Below the pieces are notes generated by a model. The model did not search any database, was not told the DNA's origin, and saw only the letters and a list, made by a program, of their open reading frames with translations. The position numbers were made by a program, and so were the translations under genes. Below are positions 52,807 through 58,850 of a stretch of DNA of 58,850 nucleotides, piece by piece (positions within the stretch are counted from its first letter, which is position 1; each line of letters starts with the position of its first letter). Source of the DNA: Geminicoccaceae bacterium (GTDB lineage Bacteria; Pseudomonadota; Alphaproteobacteria; Geminicoccales; Geminicoccaceae); the NCBI GenBank assembly GCA_028285265.1, contig JANQPX010000073.1:1-58850 (forward strand), in the 5' to 3' direction.

Positions 52807-53757
52807 TTGCTCATGAGCACGTTGACCATGGCGCATCAAGTCGACGAGCCTGGCAGGTTGCCGGCGATGTCGGAGCATTTCCGGGCCCGACAGCGGTTTT
52901 ACTGGCGGCTGCTCTGGCCAACACTTGCCGTGCTGATGGTGGTGACCTTGCTGCCGACACTCTATTTGATCATTACGAGCTTCACGCCGCTCGATCTCAC
53001 CCGTCCCGAGACTGCCTGGAACTTTTCAAAGCCGCTTGGCAACTACCATTTGCTGCTCGAAGACGGTCGCCTGCATGATTCCTTTTGGACACAAGCGAAG
53101 CTTTCTTTTTGGACTGTCAGTCTACAACTCCTTCTCGGCTTCCTGTTCGCGCTCATGCTGAATAGCAGCTCGCGACTTCTCCAGGCGCTTCGCACCGTTT
53201 TCTTGATCCCGATGGTGCTTCCGCCGATCGTCGTCGCGATTATCTGGAAGGTGCTTTACACGCCGGATATCAGCCCGTTTTACTGGATGTTCTTCGAACT
53301 TGGTTGGGATGTGCCCGCGCTGATCACCCATGCGGACTGGGCTCTCACAGCGATCATCATCGCGGACACCTGGGAGTGGTTTCCGTTCACTATGCTGATG
53401 ATCTTGGCAGCCCTTCAAATGATGCCAGAGGAGTATATCGACGCTGCCAAGATCGATGGCGCCACGGTGTTCCAGACCACGCTTTACGTCACGCTTCCTT
53501 ATCTTAAGGGGGTTCTCCTGGTTGCTGGGCTCTTTCGGCTGATCGACAGCATCAAGGCCTTCCCCCTTATCTTCATCCTGACTGACGGCGGTCCCGGCAC
53601 CGTCACCGAAGTCACCAACTTTTACAGTTACATTCAGGCCTTTAACTTTTCTTATTTGGGCTATTCCAGTGCCATTACTGTCGTGTTGGTCGGCATAACG
53701 GTTCTCTTGAGCTATGCGATCATTCGTATGGTTGGGTGGGGGCAGGGCGTTGAGTAG
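52807..53757 (+). CDS. Carbohydrate ABC importer permease, MalF-type
   Basis: Protein of 316 residues from the TTG at 52807, though ATGs at 52813 and 52828 are equally possible; no start has a good Shine-Dalgarno sequence. Six hydrophobic helices are present. The EAA loop (coupling helix) is 'EEYIDAAKIDGATVFQTTLYVTLPYLKG', as in sugar permeases. It forms the membrane pore with the next gene product. Confidence 0.9.
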   Translation: MLMSTLTMAHQVDEPGRLPAMSEHFRARQRFYWRLLWPTLAVLMVVTLLPTLYLIITSFTPLDLTRPETAWNFSKPLGNYHLLLEDGRLHDSFWTQAKLSFWTVSLQLLLGFLFALMLNSSSRLLQALRTVFLIPMVLPPIVVAIIWKVLYTPDISPFYWMFFELGWDVPALITHADWALTAIIIADTWEWFPFTMLMILAALQMMPEEYIDAAKIDGATVFQTTLYVTLPYLKGVLLVAGLFRLIDSIKAFPLIFILTDGGPGTVTEVTNFYSYIQAFNFSYLGYSSAITVVLVGITVLLSYAIIRMVGWGQGVE

Positions 53758-54574
53758 GGCGGATCAGCGCGCGCGCTTTTGGCTACATGTCCTCGTGCTT
53801 ACGCTCGTTTTGATCATTCTGTTCCCGTTCCTCTGGCTGTTGATGATGTCGTTCAAAGCCGACAGTGACATCTTCGCCTGGCCGCCGGTGATCGTCTTTA
53901 CGCCGACCGTCGATCATTATGCCGCGCTTTGGCAGGGCAACTTTCCAAAGTCCTTCGCCAACAGCGCTATCGCAAGCATTGTCTCGACGGTTCTTGCCAT
54001 GCTTGCTGGGGTCCCTGGCGCTTATGCCCTCTCGCGAACTGCCATGCGCTCGGAAAAGAGCCTCTCACTCCTCATCCTTTCGTCACGAATGGCACCGCCA
54101 ATCGCGTTTACCATTCCCTATTTTCTGGTCTACCGGCATTTGGACCTGCTGGACACGCTGACCGGCCTGATTATCATTTATCTCACCTTCAATATTTCGC
54201 TTGTCGTATGGCTGATGCGGAGCTTCTTTGACGCTACGCCGCGCTCGCTCGAGGAAGCCGCTTGGATTGACGGTGCCACGCTCTGGCAAGGGTTCACCAA
54301 AATCATCTTGCCGCTCTCCGGACCCGGCCTAGCCGCCACTGCCATCCTCTGTTTCCTATACAGCTGGAATGACTTCTTCTTCGCCCTCATCCTGACCCGC
54401 ACCGAAGCTATGACCGCGCCAGTCGCCGTGGTGAACTTCATGAACTATGAGGGCTGGGAGTGGGGCAAGATTGCCGCTGGCGGCACCATGGTCATGCTCC
54501 CGGTCCTGATCTTTTCGATCCTGGTCCGAAAGTTCCTGATCCAGGGGATGACCGCTGGCGCCATTAAGGGCTAG
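53750..54574 (+). CDS. Carbohydrate ABC importer permease, MalG-type
   Basis: Protein of about 274 residues from a TTG at 53750, overlapping the previous stop by eight bases and preceded by a GGGGGCAGGG stretch. Six helices, starting FWLHVLVLTLVLIILFPFLW. The EAA loop reads 'RSLEEAAWIDGATLWQGFTK'. No ATPase gene follows in the window, so the nucleotide-binding subunit must be encoded elsewhere. Confidence 0.9.
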   Translation: MSRADQRARFWLHVLVLTLVLIILFPFLWLLMMSFKADSDIFAWPPVIVFTPTVDHYAALWQGNFPKSFANSAIASIVSTVLAMLAGVPGAYALSRTAMRSEKSLSLLILSSRMAPPIAFTIPYFLVYRHLDLLDTLTGLIIIYLTFNISLVVWLMRSFFDATPRSLEEAAWIDGATLWQGFTKIILPLSGPGLAATAILCFLYSWNDFFFALILTRTEAMTAPVAVVNFMNYEGWEWGKIAAGGTMVMLPVLIFSILVRKFLIQGMTAGAIKG

Positions 54575-54618
54575 GCCCGGAATTGGGGCATGGCGTGTCG
54601 CGTTCAGGGAGAGGAATG

Positions 54619-55689
54619 ATGCGGACGATCAAGGGGCCTGCGGTTTTTCTGGCGCAGTTCATCGCAAAAGACCCTCCCTTCAACAAGCTTGAAACGCTCG
54701 CGGATTGGGTGGCGGCGATGGGCTATAAGGGCGTGCAGATACCGACCTTTGATCCAGTGATTTTCGATGTTGAGAAAGCCGCCGAGAGCCAAGACTACTG
54801 TGATGAAATCAAAGGCCTATTGGCCGAACGCGGCCTCGTCATTACCGAACTCTCGACGCACCGCCAAGGGCACCTTGTCGCTGTTCATCCAGCCTATGAC
54901 CTTACCGTCGACGCCTTTGCGCCCGAGGCCGTACGCAATGATCCGGTGGCACGCACCGGATGGGCACGAAAACAGATGTTGGCTGCTGCTAAGGCCTCTG
55001 TCAGGCTTGGCCTCGATCGCCACGCCAGTTTTCCGGGCTCGCTTCTCTGGCCCTACCTCTATCTCTATCCGCCGAGACCTGACGGTCTTGTCGAGGCGGG
55101 CTTTGAGGAGCTGGCCAAACGCTGGCGACCTATTCTCGACGCGTTTGACGAGGCCGGTGTCGATCTTTGCTTCGAGATCCACCCAGGTGAGGACCTCCAC
55201 GACGGTCTGACTTTCGACATGTTCTTGGACGCCGTTGATCAGCATCCCCGCTGTAACATGCTCTATGACCCCTCACATCTTTACCTTCAGATGATCGACT
55301 ACATCGACTTTCTCGACATCTACCAGGACCGAATCAAGGTCGCTCATATCAAGGATGCGGAGTTCAACAAGTCCGGTCGCACGGGCTTTTGGGGTGGCTA
55401 CCAAAACTGGCCAACGCGCGCTGGCCGCTTCCGGTCCCTCGGTGATGGCGACATTGATTTCGGTGCCGTGTTTAGCAAGCTTGCCGAGATCGACTATGAC
55501 GGCTGGGCCGTGGTCGAATGGGAGTGCTGCATTAAAGACCCGGATGACGGCGCTCGCGAAGGTGCAGCCTTCGTCCGCGATCACCTGATCAACGTCCAGC
55601 CCCGCGCTTTCGATGCCAACATGCAAGCAAGGGGCGTTGATGTTGAACGCAATCGAGCGATTTTGGGCTTGAAGCAAGCGCCTTCGTGA
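54619..55689 (+). CDS. Sugar phosphate isomerase/epimerase-family protein (TIM barrel)
   Basis: Protein of about 356 residues; ATGs at 54616 and 54619 share the upstream GGGAGAGG. AP-endonuclease-2-type TIM barrel: 'WVAAMGYKGVQIPTFD', 'VDLCFEIHPGEDLHDGLTFD' (metal ligands Glu, His), 'CNMLYDPSHL', 'VAHIKDAEF' and 'WAVVEWECCIKD'. It follows the permeases by 44 bases, so it probably acts on the imported sugar. Confidence 0.88.
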   Translation: MRTIKGPAVFLAQFIAKDPPFNKLETLADWVAAMGYKGVQIPTFDPVIFDVEKAAESQDYCDEIKGLLAERGLVITELSTHRQGHLVAVHPAYDLTVDAFAPEAVRNDPVARTGWARKQMLAAAKASVRLGLDRHASFPGSLLWPYLYLYPPRPDGLVEAGFEELAKRWRPILDAFDEAGVDLCFEIHPGEDLHDGLTFDMFLDAVDQHPRCNMLYDPSHLYLQMIDYIDFLDIYQDRIKVAHIKDAEFNKSGRTGFWGGYQNWPTRAGRFRSLGDGDIDFGAVFSKLAEIDYDGWAVVEWECCIKDPDDGAREGAAFVRDHLINVQPRAFDANMQARGVDVERNRAILGLKQAPS

Positions 55690-55913
55690 ACTCGACGCAC
55701 AATCGCCGGCCGAGACCGATATGCGCGACGCCCCCGCGTCTGCATTCCGCTGTCTTCACCCGTTAGCAGATGACAGATGCTGGTTTATTAGCAGGACAAC
55801 TTAGACTGACCCCCATGCTGTCGCTGAAGTCTGATGGCCATAGATCGTTAGAGATGTTGATGTCGGTATTGCAGATCCGCTCTGACCGATAGACCAGATT
55901 GGCGACGAGATAT
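55690..55913. other. Gap between the importer operon and the RES gene
   Basis: About 220 bases between convergent stops. A small GC-rich inverted repeat (gacgcccccgcgtc, near 55728-55741) is the only structure seen. Confidence 0.25.
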
Positions 55914-56414
55914 CTATCTATAATCAGGTGTGACAGAAATGGGCTTGGGTTCACCAAGTCGACGAACGTCGGGGGCTGCTTCCTCATTCCAACGAAAGAG
56001 GGCAATGTGCCAGAGACCAGGACGCCTTCGTGACGGATCAATCAAACCAACATGCCCCATGCGCCGCACCTCGTCGGCAGCTGTCCAAGACAGTGGGTCA
56101 TTCCCTGCTGCCACGAGCTGACGCCAAGGATGGCGCGCCAATTCGTAAATTTCTGCATTCTCCAAGCTCCGTAAATCAAACAATGTACATTTCTGAACCC
56201 CAAATTTTAGCAAGACGCGAGGTCGATCCCCCTCACGGACGTCTTGGCCAATCGCAACCTTTGCGCTCTCTTCATTCGGGCTCAGATAAAGAGCGTCTTG
56301 ACCAGCACGATTGAAACGCGCTGGCGGACGATCTGGGGCACCGCGTTCCAGATAAACATCTGGATCATTCGCCCAAACAATCTTTACAAACGTGCCGGAA
56401 ATTTCAGTCAGCAT
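55914..56414 (-). CDS. RES-domain protein (putative NAD+-degrading toxin family)
   Basis: Protein of 166 residues. The start region 'ARFNRAGQDALYLSPNEESA' corresponds to the RES motif (R.N..G..ALY.S), with the Arg, Tyr and Ser positions present. The family includes NAD+ glycohydrolase/phosphorylase toxins that pair with Xre-type antitoxins, but no antitoxin gene is adjacent here, and the C-terminal Ser/Glu part is not obvious. It may be solitary or decaying. The Shine-Dalgarno sequence is weak. Confidence 0.55.
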   Translation of the reverse strand: MLTEISGTFVKIVWANDPDVYLERGAPDRPPARFNRAGQDALYLSPNEESAKVAIGQDVREGDRPRVLLKFGVQKCTLFDLRSLENAEIYELARHPWRQLVAAGNDPLSWTAADEVRRMGHVGLIDPSRRRPGLWHIALFRWNEEAAPDVRRLGEPKPISVTPDYR

Positions 56415-56569
56415 ATATCATAGTCCAATGCGCTCATCAGAGACCCAATGGAGTGCCGCAAAGAGTAACGGAGTCGCCAAGGATGGGGCCAGACTGCGGG
56501 CGTAAATCTCCAGCCAAAACCCATGCAGCAGAAGCCTGATCCCCGCGCAAACTCCGCCACGGCCTAAAG
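56415..56569. other. Gap between RES gene and nucleotidyltransferase-like gene
   Basis: About 155 bases; no antitoxin-like frame was found in it. Confidence 0.25.
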
Positions 56570-57370
56570 CTAGCCGTCACCCCAATCATAGATTGTGAGC
56601 TTAGGCCAGAGCGAACGCCAGCGGTCTACCTTAGCCTCGTAGACAGCCCGTGTGATCTGCACTTTGTTCGGCCTGATCATCAGGCCGAACAAATCGTCCA
56701 AACCAAATGGAGCGAAGATCCTTATGCCGATATCGCTTGGGCAAATCCCAACTGCTCCTGCAGTCGTTGGAAATGTCGCAATCGCGTCCGATGAGGACTT
56801 ATATCGATCGATAGGATGCCCGAACCTCGTTGCATACCAAAGGTGGACGCGCGCTTCGTTCTTGACGTCGAACCGTATTGGTATGGACTGGAATACCTGA
56901 TTGATGCGACTGCAATTGTCAGCTTCCGACTCCTCGGACAGATCAGCAGCATCATGGTAAATGAGATCTATGTCACTGATACCAAAGTCCGATGCGAAGC
57001 CATGACGCTGGTTCCAAACTGTCTGCGCAACTGCACCAGCGACGAGCCAGCAATCTGGCAGGTCAATAAGGCCCCAATTGTCGAGAACAGGTCTGAGAAC
57101 TGGGCTTGACTCGACGGCCTCTTCGAGAGACCTCTCTAACGATCCTGCTGACATGGTCCCAAAAATTAGCCGATCTCGCGTGAGCTGGACAGGAGGCTTT
57201 GGTCGCCAAGGAAGTTCGAGTGGCCAAGCCGCTGCGGCCCGGTCGGGGGCATTCTCTACCGGCCGATGCATTTGGCTAGTGGGTGCTAGGCGCCGCATTT
57301 CTGCCATAACGGCTTCGGCAGAATCGTGCCACTTTTTACCTCTAGCTCTGACAAGCTTTATGGCAGCCAA
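56570..57370 (-). CDS. Nucleotidyltransferase-like protein (DUF925/COG3575 type)
   Basis: Protein of up to 266 residues from a TTG at 57370; the true start is uncertain, as no candidate has a good Shine-Dalgarno sequence (the next ATG is at 57307). The core is clear: 'WLVAGAVAQTVWNQRHG', 'ISDIDLIYHDAADLS' (the DxD metal pair), 'RFDVKNEARVHLWYATRFG', 'DAIATFPTTAGAVGI'. It belongs to a nucleotidyltransferase-fold family of unknown substrate. It is followed by a Nudix gene on the same strand. Confidence 0.78.
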   Translation of the reverse strand: MAAIKLVRARGKKWHDSAEAVMAEMRRLAPTSQMHRPVENAPDRAAAAWPLELPWRPKPPVQLTRDRLIFGTMSAGSLERSLEEAVESSPVLRPVLDNWGLIDLPDCWLVAGAVAQTVWNQRHGFASDFGISDIDLIYHDAADLSEESEADNCSRINQVFQSIPIRFDVKNEARVHLWYATRFGHPIDRYKSSSDAIATFPTTAGAVGICPSDIGIRIFAPFGLDDLFGLMIRPNKVQITRAVYEAKVDRWRSLWPKLTIYDWGDG

Positions 57371-57387
57371 AAGCAGTTAGAGGACAT

Positions 57388-57870
57388 TCATCTGTCGGGG
57401 TTCGCTTTATCGACTTCGATCCGAAGATGATGATTTGGCGATCGGCTTGCGAACTCACGTTCCACGTGCTGAAGCACATGTCGCTGCCCAGCGAATGGAA
57501 CCATCTCAATTGCGTCGTTGAACGACACCCAGCAGAATTCGCTGTGCTCGTGATTGATGATCACCTCTGCACTTTCGTCTACGTACGCGACGAACACCGG
57601 CAAAATACTGACCGCGTCCCGGTCGGCCTCGTAAAATTGCTCGCATATGTCTGCAGAATATAAATCTTTGCAAACGAGGGCTGTCTCCTCTGCAAGTTCG
57701 CGTATTGCGGCTTGCCATGCCGTCTCGCCTGCCTCGATGGCTCCTGCAATCTGGCACCATTCACCCTCAAGTGTCCGTGTCCGTCGAAGAAGCAGGACCT
57801 CGTATGCAGAGAGCCTCTTTCTCAAGGCTACGACTGAGACGGCGAAACTGCGGATAGGTATTTCGGCCAA
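57388..57870 (-). CDS. Nudix hydrolase
   Basis: Protein of 160 residues, TTG start with GGAG nine bases upstream. The Nudix box reads 'GAIEAGETAWQAAIRELAEETAL', with Gly, Glu and the REL..EE residues in place; the last Gly of the motif is replaced by Ala. It probably hydrolyses a nucleotide diphosphate derivative, such as dihydroneopterin triphosphate or dATP (NudB-like). It lies 17 bases upstream of the nucleotidyltransferase-like gene, so the two are probably co-transcribed. Confidence 0.85.
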   Translation of the reverse strand: MAEIPIRSFAVSVVALRKRLSAYEVLLLRRTRTLEGEWCQIAGAIEAGETAWQAAIRELAEETALVCKDLYSADICEQFYEADRDAVSILPVFVAYVDESAEVIINHEHSEFCWVSFNDAIEMVPFAGQRHVLQHVEREFASRSPNHHLRIEVDKANPDR

Positions 57871-58023
57871 GCGAAGGTGCTCCAGGCAGTCATTCTGAAT
57901 GGATAGCCGTCTTAGTCAAACCGTCAACTTCCGGACGGTCCGCAGGGTAGTCGAAGCCCACCCCTCAATCTAGCATGTCCAGCTTTGGATTTTCGCCAAC
58001 TCCTGTGATCAGGAATGCATCGA
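57871..58023. promoter_or_regulatory. Divergent promoter region
   Basis: About 150 bases between the divergent Nudix and kinase genes; no recognised site. Confidence 0.3.
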
Positions 58024-58572
58024 ATGTCGGTCCAGATCATTTTCCTACATGGCGCGTCCAGTAGCGGCAAATCGACGATTGCACGGACACTGCAAGCTCG
58101 CATTGAAAAGCCCTTTTGGCACATTTCAATTGATCATCTTCGCGAATCGGGTGCTCTCCCCCTTGGACGCTTTCGTAGCGGTGAATTTGACTGGGGTGCG
58201 GCACGAGCAGCTTTCTTTGAAGGATTTCACATGTCACTTGCCGCCTACGCCAACGCCGGAAACAACCTCATTCTAGAGCACATACTTGATACCGAGGGCT
58301 GGATTGAACTGCTCCAGAAACTGTTTCAACCACAAGACGTCTTCTTTGTCGGCGTGCATTGCCAGCTCCCGGTTCTGATCGATCGTGAGATCAAACGAGC
58401 TGATCGAGTGCCTGGAAGTGCACAGCGCGATTTCGAAACCGTGCATATCGGTAGGAGGTATGATCTCGAACTAAATTCCGAAGACGATCTCGAAGGGAAT
58501 GTTAACAGGCTTCTAGAGGCATGGAGGAGTAGTGAACGCTCCTCCGACTTTACTCCTGTCCCACCGCGATAG
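58024..58572 (+). CDS. Chloramphenicol-phosphotransferase-like P-loop kinase
   Basis: Protein of 182 residues from the ATG at 58024 (58015 is an alternative in-frame ATG). Walker A 'GASSSGKST' opens it, followed by 'HISIDHLRESG' and an acidic 'FDWG' segment. The core 'VFFVGVHCQLPVLIDREIKRADRVPGSA' matches the CPT family that phosphorylates chloramphenicol and other small alcohols. The catalytic Asp of CPT would lie in 'SIDHL'. Its own substrate is unknown; resistance is not established. Confidence 0.82.
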   Translation: MSVQIIFLHGASSSGKSTIARTLQARIEKPFWHISIDHLRESGALPLGRFRSGEFDWGAARAAFFEGFHMSLAAYANAGNNLILEHILDTEGWIELLQKLFQPQDVFFVGVHCQLPVLIDREIKRADRVPGSAQRDFETVHIGRRYDLELNSEDDLEGNVNRLLEAWRSSERSSDFTPVPPR

Positions 58573-58740
58573 GGGGCCGCTTTCCGCTCATTTTGACCGC
58601 CAGCGTGCTTGGGCCTTAAGGCAATGGTGGGTCGTGTGTCACGAGCGTCGTCGGTCCAAACGTCGGCGCGCAATTTTACGAGAGATGAGGGTAGGCCCCT
58701 CGAGGTCGGCAGCCAGGTGCGGGCCTCAAACCACTGCAAG
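58573..58740. other. Gap before the intron-like end
   Basis: About 170 bases with no gene supported. The open frames here are GC-rich shadows. Confidence 0.25.
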
Positions 58741-58750
58741 CTGCTTTTGT

Positions 58751-58850
58751 TAAGCAATGGTGGTGAGCGTTGCAGAAAAGGCGGGACGAGATCCTGCCAG
58801 GTATGATCCAGAGAGGCGAGCGTAAGCGAACCGCTGATGACGTGTCGAAA
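58751..58850 (+). ncRNA. Probable 5' end of a group II intron
   Basis: The last 100 bases open with GTGAGCG (bacterial group II introns start GUGYG-like). They fold a stem 'ggcggga'-'tcctgcc' around 'cgaga' and end in 'gcgtaagcgaaccgctgatg' followed by 'acgtgtcgaaa', the style of domain I in bacterial group II introns. No reverse transcriptase is in the window, as it would lie beyond 58850. Recalled pattern, not a covariance-model hit. Confidence 0.4.

Noticed and set aside
58326..58757. 143-codon minus-strand frame
   Set aside because: Mostly a shadow of the kinase gene on the plus strand.
1..58850. CRISPR arrays, rRNA or tRNA genes
   Set aside because: No regularly spaced repeats and no recognisable rRNA or tRNA sequence was seen on reading; not verified with a tool.

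Overview
The window reads as accessory-rich chromosome, or possibly a large plasmid, of an alphaproteobacterium, probably Rhizobiales-like. This rests on gene content: an IS5-type transposase tail of the rhizobial kind, a gcl/hyi/glxR glyoxylate operon with an IclR regulator, a PrtD/PrtE/TolC type I exporter, SelO, and frequent GTG/TTG starts behind good Shine-Dalgarno sequences. No rRNA, tRNA or CRISPR array was seen.

Left part (1-19.7 kb): a conflict (immunity-like) gene island bounded by broken mobile DNA. It holds an intact TIR protein, a chimeric TIR/WD40/TPR pseudogene, an intact ccdAB toxin-antitoxin pair, IS3 and IS66 remnants, then a dense block. In order the block has a cytoplasmic trypsin-like protease fused to a NUC nuclease; a three-gene operon of nucleoside-deoxyribosyltransferase-like/TPR protein, winged-HTH protein and small MscS-like channel; an SGNH hydrolase; a TPR/trypsin fusion; an N-acetylmuramoyl-L-alanine amidase with a peptidoglycan-binding domain; an orphan; a small divergent protein; a second trypsin-like protein; and a frameshifted orphan. 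A relaxase fragment and a TIR fragment close the island. The same kind of TPR module recurs in three genes, and two proteases share a short 'TxPLxxxVxLG' segment, so I infer the block works as one or a few linked systems.

Middle part (19.9-41.2 kb): a radical SAM protein, two orphans, an aspartoacylase-like M14 enzyme, an ISNCY transposase scar, a lipoprotein hydrolase, SelO, a peptidoglycan-binding-like protein, a thioesterase and a hemerythrin. A compact six-gene operon follows at 30.5-39.5 kb: BioD/DUF1611-like P-loop NTPase, type I ABC exporter, HlyD adaptor, cyanophycin-synthetase-like ATP-grasp ligase with a degraded Mur-type P-loop, TolC, and a secreted alpha/beta hydrolase. I infer that it makes and exports an amino-acid-derived product. 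A porin and a membrane-anchored LuxR-type regulator diverge beyond it.

Right part (41.7-58.9 kb): a cupin, then an IclR regulator with a likely operator ahead of gcl-hyi-glxR and an FMN-dependent 2-hydroxy-acid oxidase. This is a coherent glycolate/glyoxylate-to-glycerate route. Next come a small orphan gene, a decayed second ccdAB copy, a TauD-type dioxygenase, a carbohydrate ABC importer (binding protein and two permeases, no ATPase in the window) with a sugar isomerase, a RES-domain protein, a nucleotidyltransferase-like protein, a Nudix hydrolase and a chloramphenicol-phosphotransferase-like kinase. The window ends in what looks like the 5' end of a group II intron.

All calls are from reading the sequence; no database search was run.
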